Positions 47,311 to 59,119 of a stretch of 64,000 nt of DNA are shown in pieces. The first letter of the stretch is position 1. The number at the start of each line of letters is the position of its first letter. The position numbers and the translations under genes are program-made. Under the pieces are notes generated by a model. It was not told the DNA's origin and did no database searches. It worked only from the letters and a program-made list of their open reading frames with translations. Location of the stretch: NCBI GenBank assembly GCA_035235625.1, contig CP141143.1, positions 34,023,178-34,087,177 on the forward strand, read 5' to 3'. The DNA is from Saururus chinensis (Eukaryota; Streptophyta; Magnoliopsida; Piperales; Saururaceae).

Positions 47311-48492
47311 TATTGCAAAGATACACAACATCTAAAATTAGGGAGAAAGAAGCAACATAACAAGATGGAGAGATGGATGAGAGAGCGACCTATTTGAGAC
47401 GAGATCTGGAATTTGGAGACGGGAGATAAGGTGGCAATGGGAGGGGAAGAGATCAATGACCCACCCACAGCAAGAGCGAAGTAGCAACACTGGTTGAGCT
47501 ACTCGAGCTGGGATGGAAGAGATATCCCAAATGCAGAGGCGAGAAGAATGGTCTAGGCAGATGGAGGGTCGATTGAGACAAGGGAGGGCAGCTGGAGGTA
47601 GTAATAGAGCGAGGATTGGGAGGGAGAGGGCCGTAGAAGGATCAGGGCAGATTGAAGTGTCAACAAGAGGAGATGGATCGACTGGAGGGTGGGGATGCCA
47701 GTTAGGGTGGGTGGCCTAAATAGGTCGTAATATCACCATTGATTTCTAAACAAGTGATCAGATTTGAATTTGAGTGCAGGCAGCACTCAGTACTTGAGTT
47801 TAGATTTTCTTTTCCCATCATATAAAGATTTACATTTTACCTTCAGCTTTTAGCAGAAATTTTAGAAAGCTATTGGAACGTCAATGCATCTCAGCACCGC
47901 TATTTACTCTCAAACCAATGGCTAGTTGAAGACTTGAAGTGCACTTAGCACCGCTATTTACTCTCAATCCAATGGGTAGTTGAAGTGCACTTAACGAAAA
48001 TTTGCAAAACATTTAATTCTGCCTCTAATCAGAATTTTTAAATTTCATCCAGCCACCGACTTTGGAATTATAGCCAGCTTCGGGTTTTCCAGTTCAACAG
48101 GGCAAAATCGTGCTAAAAGGGCAAATTACAAGTCAACCAGGGAAATCCCAAAACATATTACATGGCTTGGAAACTGACCAGCTGGCCGGGCCAGTTTTTA
48201 AAAGAAAAATTATTTTTCAAACCCTTTTTCTATGATCAGTGCACATAAAGATACGAATATGGTACATAAAAGGGCATTAATTCCTAACAACTTTTGCATG
48301 ACCAGTTCCGTAACTAGCCCACATGAGGCTCAGGACATTATACTTAAGGAGGCACATTATAGAACCAGTGCACCCTTATTTACCATAGCGAGAACCCTTT
48401 GTGGGCTTCATTCGTATCCCATAAAAGAGTGCCCCAAAAAGAGTATAAAGAAGCTTGGTATAAGAATCTACAAAGAAAAAATTAAATTGGTG
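47311..48492. other. unassigned stretch before MULE-2
   Basis: No gene is recognised; a Gly/Arg-rich open frame at 47513-47719 is purine-driven. A short duplication near 47890-47985 contains CAGCACCGCTATTTACTCTCAA/TTAGCACCGCTATTTACTCTCAA. A segment at 48290-48330 (GACCAGTTCCGTAACTAGCCC) resembles the left arm of the inverted repeat at 60053. Confidence 0.4.
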
Positions 48493-48501
48493 ACAATATA
48501 A

Positions 48502-48866
48502 GGGAAAATTATATAATTAATAATTAAAAAAATATTTATTAAAATAAATCACTTTGGAAAATATTTTTCAAAGTGGTGTTCCTTTTTGCCACGCAGCTGG
48601 CGCCTGCGTGGCTTCTTTTTTTTAATTTTTAAGTTAATTTCGTCATTTAGAAGGACGAAATTGGTTTTAAGCCGATTTCGTCCTTCTAAACGACGAAACC
48701 ATTTTAACTTGAACCGGTTTCGTCGTTCGGAAATACGAAATCCACTTAAGCTGATTTCATCGTTCTAAACTATGAAATTACCACACTTGGGGCCATTTCC
48801 GCGTTCGTCTGGCAATAATGCTGATTTCTTGTTCTAAACAACGAAATCAGCTTAAGTTGATTTTGT
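48502..48866 (+). repeat. MULE-2 left TIR with palindrome array
   Basis: After an AT-rich tip and an AAATCACTTT...AAAGTGGT hairpin comes a run of TTTCGTCNTTC/GAACGACGAAA half-sites (about 48640-48866). They form several adjacent short palindromes such as TTCGTCCTTCTAAACGACGAA. Confidence 0.85.
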
Positions 48867-49607
48867 TGTTTTGAACGATAAAATCATCGTCGTTTTAGTC
48901 GTGAATCCGCTCCGCCTCCAGTCGGGTTTCCAGTCAAGTCTTCCAGTCGATCCAGCGTTCCACTCCGCCGCCTCCAGGCTTCCGTTGCCCGGCCCGCCAC
49001 CAGTCTCGCCTCCTCCGTCCCGCCGCCGGTCCTGCCTCCTCCTCCCCGCCACCTTTGTTGTCGGCTCCCCGCGCCAACTTCGCACCCATTCCATGGTACC
49101 CTAAATCCCTCATTTTTTTAAATAATTGCTTTAAAAGTATGTTGATTGAAAGTCTATGCTTAAATTAAATATCTATTGTGTGTCTAAAGAATATGGTTTG
49201 TGACATTGCATGGTTTGTGACATTAATTCGGTAATTTGGTGTAATGTGCAATTTGGATGGTTTAGTTAAAAATGAGCATATTTTGTTGAGTGGCTTTAGA
49301 TGCTTTTTTTTACCGCTTATATGGTTTGTGACTTTGCATGCTTTGTTGCATCAATTGTGTAATTTCATTGATTAAGAAATTTGCTCATTAATTTAAAGTC
49401 TTCATGATATTCTTATATACTTGGTAAATCTATTGGAATATTGTTGCAGTATTTTAAGACTCTATTGATTGACATTTTTATTTAAAATCAAAGCTTAATT
49501 TAATAGTGAATATGAGTTAGCAATAGTTTGGTTAGGGTAGATGTTAGTATTAGTTTGCTTAATCTAATATTAATTTAATTTATTGTTTATGAATTAATTG
49601 AATAGAA
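48867..49607 (+). other. MULE-2 transposase upstream region
   Basis: A GC-rich patch (about 48900-49080) is followed by AT-rich sequence with repeated ATGGTTTGTGACATT-like words. An open frame at 48871-49104 is proline-rich and unassigned. This may be the 5' UTR and first intron. Confidence 0.4.
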
Positions 49608-52325
49608 ATGACAAAAGAAATGGTTAGTTTTTTAGTTACCTATGACGGACGTATGGAAGGATTATTAAATAAAAAACTGTCGACGTATGATGAATTTGAG
49701 ATCCAAGTAGCAAACAAGGTTGGGTGGGATCGAAGAAGATGAAAAATTACTATCAAATGTAATATTCCGTCGTGCGCATCGAGGATGACATTAATATGTA
49801 TAAATGTTGATGCATCAATGGGTTTTATATTTCTCGAAAAAGAGGCCCGAGTGCCTAGTGAAAGGTGAAGTAGTTCACATAGGAGCTCGCATAGGAGCTC
49901 ACACAGGAGCTTGGATAGAAATGTGAACAATGAAAGACATATGAAAATGCCAGTGTACGACGAAGAAGAAGAAAATTTATCTATGACAGTAGCTTCAAAT
50001 GAACGTTATAGGTTGTCTGCCCCTATTTATGAAGGAAGTGGACCTAATTGGAGGTAAGATTGATTTAGTTGTAAATACGTTTTGAATCTTATTATCCTTT
50101 AATGAAAATACGTTTAGCTAAATTTTGAGATTTTGTGTGTAATATGGAAGGTCCACGACGCATGCACATGAGCCATTTAGTGTTCAAATGTCTCAAGGCG
50201 GTGCATGGTATGAAACTCAAAGTTCGATGGGCATTCATTACACCTACACATATGTTGGTCATACTCCTGCTGGACCATCCAATCAAAGGTGAAATATATA
50301 TTTATAAATGAATATAACTTTTTTAGGCTTATAAAATTTAATACATATGCGATGTTTATATGTAGGGGGATATGTCCACGGTGAAGATATTGATGAAAAT
50401 GAGGCTAATGAAGGTGAAGATAATATTGACGAAGTAAGTGGAGAAGATTTTGACATAAATGTAGAAGGGGTTAGAGGTGAAGAAAGTATTCAACAGATAG
50501 TTTACGGCGAGGGGGATGATGCGGTAGAAAATGTTATTGCTGGAAATGATATGAATGTAGATGATGAAGAGCCGCCATACTATGAAGTGGAGCCACTTCA
50601 TACATACATCACAGATGAGGAAATAGATGCAGCAGTTAATTGTACAATGGATATGGACCAATAAAATGAAGATGAGTTATATATTGGCCGAATCTTTGAG
50701 AATAAAGAAGCATTTGTTACAGCCTTGCAGGAGTTTTCCATTCAAAATCATGTCGAATACAAAGGGGTGGTGGGTACTTTAAATTGAAGACGTACAAAGG
50801 TGACCACACATGTCGGAATGCCCAGCTTAGCATAGATCATAGGCAGTGCAGTGCCTCCTTTATTTCGAAGGTCATAATGCCCGCTATCCAAGCCGAATTA
50901 ACTCTCACACCAGGGGATATTATTCAAAGAATGAAGGAGAAGTATAATGTTGACATATCTTATAAGAAAGCATGGGCAGCAAGGAATATGTGATTAAGGT
51001 TATTTATGGAGATTGGGTAGAATCATATAAATTGTTGCCAATGTACCTAAGGGCGGTGCAAGAAGTGAATCCTGGCACCTACTACCGCTTAGAGGATGAT
51101 GAAGTACATCGTGCAGATGGTGGCATATGTAGGAGATTTAAGCGATTGTTTTGGGCATTTGAGCCGTCTATAGCAGGGTTTCGACATTGCATCCCTGTGA
51201 TTGTGTTGATGCCACTCACTTGTATGGCAGATACCCCGGTGCTCTTATGGCTGCAACGACTATAGATGGAAACAATGAGTTATTTCCTCTTGCATTCAGG
51301 CTTGTCGGGAAGGAAGATGGAGACAATTGGAAATGGTTTCTAATGGAACTGAGGGCTCTTATACTGATGGGCATGACGAACATTGTCATTATTTTAGATC
51401 GACATAAGGGGCTTCAAAAGTCTGTGCCTGAGGTTCTTCTCGAGCCTCTGTACCACCATCGTTATTGCATCCATCACATAAAAGTAAATTTTAAGAAGTT
51501 AAAAAATGATACACTGACGGACTTGATTGGGGTAGTAGCTTATGCACTTTCAAGAGAAAAGTTTGATGCTAAAATGGACTTGATTGGTCAAGAGAGTCCT
51601 AGGGCAAAATATCTCCTCTTAGGAGGAGAATTGCATCCTGCACAGTGGTCCCTTGCCTACGGTGTTTTTATGACATTTGGCATGACGACTACAAATATGG
51701 CTGAAAATTTAAATAGCGTCTTGAAGGGGGCATGAGGTTTACCCATGCAGGCTTTAATGTCAGCTATCTTTTATCAGCTCATAAAATTTTTTGTTAAACG
51801 ATCTTTTGATGCCTCTGCCATGGCCACCGCGTATACTCCCAGAGTGGAAGCTATATTGAGAGAGCAAATAAGAAAAATTGGGGAGTATATAGTTAATAGG
51901 ATCAGCAGGGGTCAGTACGAAGTGACATCAATTCGTGCTTGAAAGGTTATGGTAAATGCTGCAATGCATACTTGTACATGCAACATCCCTTAGGTTTATG
52001 GTTATCCTTGCTTGCACCTTATCACCGCGTGGGCAAAGCGTCGGGAGCCAATCCAAGCATCACTATTTTATATATCTTCTACTTATAAAAATGTGTACTC
52101 CGCAGAATTTTATTCTCCTCGTGGTCGGGAGTATTGGGAGAGTGATATACCTTTTGTGTTATACCCTCTGATAGAAACAAGGTAACCCGGTCGCCCACGG
52201 TTTGTTCGCATTAGGAATACAATGGACCGTAGAACAATGTAGAGAGATGGTAGTGGAGGATATAAATGCGGGTGGTGTAAACAAAGTGGGCATAATAGTA
52301 AATCATGTAGAAACCCTCTTGATTA
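49608..52325 (+). pseudogene. MULE-2 MURA-type transposase, decayed
   Basis: It starts ATG at 49608 (MTKEMVSFLVTYDGRMEG, a PB1-like start). A Ser/Arg stretch, an intron with donor near 50055, an acidic region (50347-50664) and the DNA-binding-like region (to 50993, KYNVDISYKKAWAARN) follow. The core shows the first acid in CVDATHLYGRYPGAL (51200), the second in IILDRHKGLQKSV (51390) and NMAENLNSVLKGA (51700). After it come a SWIM-like CTCNIP...YGYPCLHLITAW block (51970-52020) and a zinc knuckle CGWCKQSGHNSKSCRN near 52310. Breaks are stops near 49738, 49866, 50788 and 51733 (GCA TGA, probably from CGA) and a frame change near 51190. Unlike MULE-1 the core acids remain. Confidence 0.85.
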
Positions 52326-52555
52326 GTAAACATATAATCAATCTCTTTATTTATTCTATATTTTAGTCATGTACGCATGTGTACCTTTCAATTAATGATA
52401 TGATCTTAATTTTTTGCAGATAATATGGATCATGCAGACGTTTCATGCATAACAAATAGATGAGAGGTATGATAATTTTTTTTAAAATTTTATTTTATTT
52501 TTTTTAATGATATAGTACGCTATGTTATAATTTTAAAATTTATTATAGGACCCCG

Positions 52556-55500
52556 TGTAAGATCCCTGATCTTAAACCAGTTTTTGGTTTCCTTTTATTA
52601 TTGGTTATCGTGAGATTAACACGTTTTCTGATTTATTCGGAGATTCCATGAATAAATAGTGTTTATGATGATTTTAACCAAAATAAACTGTAAGATTAGT
52701 GGTTTTAAGTGATTTTAAAATAAATATGAATTTTTGGGATTTTTCTAAATTTTTACTATTTTTTTGAAAATTAGGGTTTTGGCGGGACCCCTGTGGGCCC
52801 CACCGTCGAAATTTCGGTTTTTGGGTCAAATGAACCCAGATGTCTACTTAAGCCCATACAAAAATTTTCAGAATTTTCTTAGGCTTAATTAGTGCTTAAA
52901 TTTGTAAAATACACATTTTTAGCCTACTTTTCCTATTTACACCCCATAACTTACCCATACATACCCCAACCCCTACTATAAAAGGTCAAACCTGAGTCAT
53001 TTCCATTTTTGGGAATAGGCTAAGGAGGAGAGGTCAAGCCTAATCCCCAATTAGGCTCGAATTAGAAGGTGTTTAAGGTAAGCCTACTCTAATTAAGCAC
53101 TAAACCCTAGCTTTCTTCTTAATCTCTTCTAAATCTACCATTTCCCCTTCGTTTCAATTCATTTTTGGACATCAAAAACTACTGATTTATGTTTTACTAC
53201 AAACCCTATCTTTCAAAATTCGATTTTTATGTTCAACAAGCCCTAGATCTAAATTTTAATTAGGAATTTCTTTGGTAAATCGATTTTTAATGGAGTTTAA
53301 TTCAAACTCAATGTGTTTGTAAGGTTTTCAAGAAGGGTGACCCTCAAATCCGAGCTTAATCAAGTGCTAAGGTAATGCACCTTCAAAATTTCAGTTTATC
53401 CATAGTAAAACTCTTGATTTTTGGCTTATTTTGAATAGAGTTGCTTGATTTGGTGTGTTAATGACATGATTAGAAAATAGAAATATTTAATCTCAATTTC
53501 TTAGGGTTTTGTATTATTATGATATGGTTTAACATTCTGGAAGTCATGAAGGACTTTTGATGATGATTAGGGTGTTAGATGTGGATTTGAAGTGTTATCA
53601 ATGGTGTCTTGGTTTGAAATTGTGAAAGGAAGAAGATGGTCTGTTCTGCCTTGTTGGCGTTCGAATGGCCCTTCTGAGAGTTCGAACGGCAACACTGTCG
53701 GATCGGCAATTTTCCAGTTCAGCCGATTGAACAGCCTACTGGGCGTTCGAATGGCCAAACTGTGAATTTTGAATTTTTCCCGTTTAGCCGATTGAACGGC
53801 CTGAAGGGCGTTCGAAAGGCTACACAGTAGAATTGTGTTCTAATGCATGATGTTTATTTCAATGATTTCACTTGAGCTTGCCAATTTCATATGAATGTGG
53901 AGTCTTTTAAGCTATATTATGCTACTGGAAAGGCATGCTATTGAGGTTATGGAGTTGAGATATATGCTTAGCGGTTTGTGGAATGACTTATGGTTTGTGG
54001 CATGATGTTGGAATTGTCATCTTGAAATCATGAATGGTTGATTCCTTATGGTTAAGCATATTTTCAATAGGACTACAACATATTATTGGTCTGATTTGTC
54101 ATGATAGAATGTGGTTAGTTGATGTGTGGATGTTGGTGAATGTCATGACTCAAGGATGAAATGAATGATCTTATATGTGTGTAGCCTTTGTGGTTGAGTC
54201 TTGATTGGAGTTATGATTTCAACGTTTCTTCTCCTATGATTTCCGCTGGAATTCATGTTTAGATGGTAATTCATATGTGTAGTGTGGTAGTGAGTTTAAT
54301 TTTCAAGCATGTTGGCATGCATTGTGTGGAGTGCTTCTACTAGTTACACACACATGTGGGGTTAAATGATGATGTTGAAGCTTGATATTGTGATCATAAA
54401 TGATGCATTAGGAGCTGATGAGGGCACTTATCATGGATTAGGATTCATGTATGCCTTGCCCACGTATGTACCATGCTGCATGCATCATGAAAATGGATTT
54501 CCAATTAAGGCTTCATCGAGGTTAATCGAACTTGACCGATTGGATGCAATGTGGTGAAATTGTGTGCCGGATTGATCGGTCGTGGATTAATCGTAAGCTG
54601 ATTGGTCCGAAAGGACATGTTTTGATTTGTGTTCCGGTGTGGAACGAGTGCACTCCCCGGGTTGAGTCTAGTTAAATGGAGTTAAGTAGGGATGAGTTGT
54701 GTACTTGTCTTGCGGATTGAGATTATTTATGATTCGCTGGACCCTGAGAATCCAGCTGGTTTGTCCGAGTGCACCGGCTTGCTAGGTGTTGTTGCTTGGG
54801 ACTTTAGTCTTGACAAGCAGGGTTGTCCGGGAGTTTAGACTTGATGGGCAGGCGTTCCTCGAAGGCGTTGGCCTTGAGGAGCAGGAGTTGCTCGTAGGCG
54901 TTGGCCTTGAGGAGCATGTCTATTTGATAAGTGTTTGCTCGAGGGCTCCGGCCTTAAAGAGCAGGTTTAATCTCTATGGGTATGGACTTACATGTTGGAC
55001 TAGTGTGCGTGTGTGACACTTATACATGCATGATGAATGAGAATGTTGATGCATGATGGAATATGTATGTTAGAGATACATTCATGCAGGTTGTGATGAT
55101 ATGATGCATGATGGAATATGTATGTTAGAGATACATTCATGCAGGTTGTGATGATATGATGCATGATGGAATATGTATATTAGAGATACATTCATGCCGG
55201 TTGATTATGATATGATGCATGATGGAATATGTATGTTAGAGATACATTCATTCAGGTTGCTATGATATGATGCATGATGGAATATGTATGTTAGAGATAC
55301 ATTCATGCAGGTCGTGATGACGTGATGCATGATGGAATATGTATGTTAGAGATACATTCATGCAGGTTGATTATGATGTGATGCATGAGGGAATATGTAT
55401 GTTGGAGATACATTCATGCAGGTCATTATGATGTGAATGGCATTATGTGGATTATACACTATGATGCAGTTTTAGGTGATGTGTATGTGTGATTAGAAAA

Positions 55501-56087
55501 TGATGCACCTTGCCAATCTTTGATTTGAATGATTATATTGCTATGCTATCGTATTTCCAATGATGATAGTTGTATTAAAACCATTGCTGAGTTTGTTAAA
55601 CTCACCCCTCTTTCTTGTGTTTTGTTTTAGGGCTGCGTGGTTCGACACGCAGACGGACAGGATCTCCTCTTTGAGGAAAGGTCGGAGATGACTTGGATGT
55701 GATCGTGGAGATCTTTGGTGTGACTTCATCTCCTTTGGTTTTATGCTTTATATTTAGAACCTTTGTGTAGGGTTCTTTGTTTTGGATTTATGTCACATTT
55801 TACAGTTGTGATGCTTATGACTTATTTTGAGCCGGTGTGGGCTTTAGTTAACTAAGCATGTGGGTTTGAGATTAGTTGTTTACTTTGTGATAAGCAACAC
55901 TCTTCCTTTCCTTCTTATTTACTCATGCTCAAAGGATTGTGCGTACTCCGTAGTTTTTGTTAAATCGCCTGTGGTTAGGGTTAAGTCTTCCGCTAAATCA
56001 TTTCTCAATTTTCCTTCGTCGCCCCCGCGCGCTTGACCTGCCCTTGGACCGGTTTCGGCTCGGGTCGGGCATCGCCGGGGCGTGACA
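52556..56087 (+). mobile_element. solo LTR, family D, inserted in the PMD exon
   Basis: Start TGTAAGATCCCTGATC, end GGGGCGTGACA. Identical 5-bp flanks CCCCG lie at 52551-52555 and 56088-56092. Length 3532 bp. It is homologous to 14169-17546, in the opposite orientation. It contains the 55-bp tandem array at 55048-55435. The short open frames inside are not gene-like. Confidence 0.92.
55048..55435 (+). repeat. 55-56-bp tandem repeat in the solo LTR
   Basis: Seven units start at 55048, 55103, 55158, 55214, 55269, 55324 and 55380, with consensus GATGCATGATGGAATATGTA, then TGTTAGAGATACATTCATGC, then AGGTTGTGATGAT. The homologous LTR has only about three diverged units near 14800-15000. Confidence 0.88.
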
Positions 56088-58397
56088 CCCCGGGTGCCTT
56101 GAGTGCACAGAACATTTTAAATATCTCCGCCATTGGCCCATAGATGAGCATATTTTACCTTATATTGAGCAAGCAGGATTCAGCCATTTCATTCATCTAC
56201 AGTACGTCTATCTCGATCGGCCTCTATTGACAGCTCTCATTGAGAGATGGAGGAGGGAGACTCAGACGTTTCATTTGTCATATGGAGAGATGTCCATCAC
56301 TCTCATAGATGTGGCAGTTCTATTAGGTCTTCATAGCGATGGACATCCTGTAACAGGCACGACAGGAGGAGCTCATGTGGATATATTAGTTAGACTTCTT
56401 GGTAGAGCTCCTCCTACTACAGTGATGTGTGGTAGCCGAGTGAGCCTACAATGGCTCTTACAGGAGTTTCGTGAGCTCCCAGCCGATGCTACAGAGATAG
56501 TTATCGAGCAGCATGCACGAGCCTATCTATTACATTTACTTGGAGCCACGATATTTGCGGATACCACGAGCAGCCACGTGCATGTTTCATATCTCTCCCT
56601 CCTTGCCGATTTTGACATGGCTGGTACTTATTCATGGGGCAGTGCTACTCTCGCATTTTTATACCGAGAGTTAGGGAAAGCATGTCAGGCCATGACCTCG
56701 GGGATTGCGGGCTGTCTGACCCTTCTTCAGGTAATTAATTGTGTAACTTTACTTGGTGTTTTAGTCACATATAATTCTTTAATTGAAATATTTGTTATCA
56801 TATTTTCTGACATAGTTATGGTCATGGGAGCATTTACACATCGGACGACCAAGTGCTTAGATGGGTCGCTTGGTCGAGGATGCTCCATTAAGGGTGAGGT
56901 AGGTTGTATTTATGTTTAACACTTACTTTTTTTAGCAATGTTTTACATACATATGTTGAATTTATTTTTTAAATTTAACTCCTTAAGGTGGAATATTCAA
57001 AAAAAGAGAACCGAAAATCCACAAGGAGTACTCCGACTATACAGAGGGGAGTTAGACCACTAGCGGCCATACCAGGTAATTTTAATGTCATGTTGAACTT
57101 TTTTATGTAATGATTTTAAAAAAATTTGTCATTATTTAAACTAAATTATCTTTATATATTATATAGATTATTTTGGCAGCCGTACTCAAAGGACGTGTTG
57201 GCTGCATTACCTCCCCTATGCACGGACGGTCAAGATGTGTGGCTATCTCGAACTCTGTTAATATGTTACAAGATTATAGAGATGTATGTGCCGGATCGTG
57301 TAATGCTTCAGTTTAACATGGAGCAAGGGGTCCCACCTTCTATCGTCGAGTCTGTCCATCGCATCACTCGATAGGGCCGCCATATTGCCGACTGGGCTAT
57401 ACATTATGCGTTGTATATTGCTTGATGGGAGGATAGGAGAGTCACTGTTATTAGAGGGGAGATGGCAACGACATTGCAAGATGTTCGTAGTGCTATATGC
57501 AGTGGTATTTACAAATTACACGACGATATATTTTACCGCACGATGATGTAGAGGAGATTACATATCAGCCTAGGGGAGTGTCATAGGCAGCTCTAGTAAG
57601 TACAACTTTGTTAATTAAGACATATTTTTTTCTTATTTCATTTTAATTATTTATTTAATATTTAATTTATTTTTTTATAGCTTCGTCTAGTTCGACGTAT
57701 GCATGCAAATTTGACTGACGCACTTTATCACCTGTACTTCGCGCGAGGAATTATCAGCAGCATGTCAGCCAATGATTAGAGAGTCTGATGATGTCCTTTG
57801 TAGCTTGCCACTGCTTCATTCGGTGATCATAGATGTTCATAGAGATTATCCTGTCGACGAGGCCGCTTAGACGCAGCTGATGCACTCTTTATTCCCTGAT
57901 ATTCCATCATCAACAACAGCGTATAGCTCTCCTCCAAGTTCATTATTTCTGGACACTGCACATGTAGCTTAGCCAGATCCGATTTTATATTATAGACGAC
58001 ATCGGCCAGCTTGTGGTGTACCATCTATTACTTATGCTGAGCTAGAGCCGGAGCTGGAGTCGCAGCCCGAGCCGGAGCCTGAGCCGGAGCCAAAGCCACA
58101 GCCAGAGCCACAACTAGAGCTAGAGGCAGATCATGAGGAGCTCGTATGCCACCATCAAGGATGAGGCCGATGACCAGGTCAAGGATGTAGGAGATTATGA
58201 CATTACTTTTTTTATATGTTTATTTTAAACTAAATATTTTTTCGACTTGTGATGTAATATATTTGATACACATCTATGATGTACTTTAATGTTATATTTG
58301 TTATGCATGGAATGGGTAGAATGAATGCAATTGTGTATGTTTTAAATGAATGAACAAGGATAGGTGATTAAATTAGTTTCAAATAGTTTTTTTTTAA

Positions 58398-58764
58398 ATT
58401 AAGCTGATTTTGTCATTCTAAATGATGAAATCAGCATTGTTGCTGGACGAACGCAGAAATGGCCAAAGTGTGGTAATTTTGTCATTCAGAATGATGAAAT
58501 CAGTTTAAGTTGATTTCGTCATTCCGAACGACGAAACCGGTTCAAGTTAAAACTATTTCATCGTTTAGAAGGACAAAATTGATTTAAAGTCGATTTCGTC
58601 CTTCTAAACGACGAAATCAACTTAAAAAAAAAAAGTCACGCAGGTGTCAGCTGCTTGGCTAGCGTTTCCGTGATAAAAAGAAATACCACTTTAAAAAATA
58701 TTTTCTAAAGTGATTTATTTTTAGTAAATATTTTTTTTATTAATATTATTTATATAATTTTCCC
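58398..58764 (-). repeat. MULE-2 right TIR with palindrome array
   Basis: Inverted partner of 48502-48866, with the same GAACGACGAAA/TTTCGTC half-sites and the same GTCACGCAGGTGTCAGCTG-type segment next to the AT-rich tip. Confidence 0.85.
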
Positions 58765-58773
58765 AAAATATAA

Positions 58774-59119
58774 AGTAAGGAGCATATTCATATTATTTTA
58801 CATTTTTTTGGCAAATATAATCCGTTTCGTTGGCTCCAGTCACGGAAACCCGTCATGCTAGACACTTTCTTTTTAAAACATTGCTTCCAGTAAATGCCAA
58901 TTAGTTATTGAACGCATCGATCAGGACTCTATGTCCCAACAATGACATTCTAGTGTCCAGAATTTCAGTACCATGAAATCTTATTTGCTTAAGGAACTAG
59001 AGAAAGATAAGTGTAAAATGACGTTGTTATAAGAGAATTTCTAGCCATGAAGGCCAGCTAGTCAGAACTGCAGTCAGCTGCTCTGGCTAGCATTTTCCTT
59101 CTTATAATGTCCCTCGCTT
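58774..59119. other. 3' flank of the intact reductase gene
   Basis: AT-rich and with no gene. It would hold the 3' UTR and poly(A) signal of the minus-strand gene that stops at 59120-59122. Confidence 0.4.

Larger units (their letters stand above)
52425..58165 (+). pseudogene. plant mobile domain (PMD) gene of MULE-2, split by a solo LTR
   Basis: Exon 1 starts ATG at 52425 (MDHADVSCITNR, then an in-frame TGA) with donor GAG|GTATGA at 52466. Exon 2 begins at 52550 (GACCCCG), is cut after five or six bases by the LTR at 52556-56087, and resumes at 56088 as PGCLECTEHFKYLRHWPIDE. PMD hallmarks follow: LLTALIERWRRETQTFHL, MSITLIDVAVLLGL, DTTSSHVHVSYLSLLADFDM, YSWGSATLAFLYRELGKAC, LWSWEHLHIGRP (56816) and YVPDRVMLQFNMEQGVP (57288). 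The tail has PEPEPE repeats (58040-58120). Stops near 56860, 57373 and 57422 show decay. PMD proteins (MAIN/MAIL1 type) act in the nucleus; transposon copies are of unknown function. Confidence 0.85.
48502..58764 (+). mobile_element. MULE-2: long-TIR Mutator-like element with transposase and plant-mobile-domain genes
   Basis: Terminal inverted repeats of about 365 bp start GGGAAAATTATATAA on both sides (48502 inward; 58764 inward on the minus strand). Flanking 9-mers are ACAATATAA (48493-48501) and AAAATATAA (58765-58773), 8 of 9 identical. Inside, both on the plus strand, are a decayed MURA-type transposase gene and a decayed plant-mobile-domain gene. A 3.5-kb solo LTR splits the second gene. 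Without it the element is about 6.7 kb. Confidence 0.88.

Noticed and set aside
50356-50661. 101-codon minus-strand frame opposite the MULE-2 acidic region
   Set aside because: It is a shadow of the GAT/GAA-rich coding strand, whose frame matches MURA gene order.
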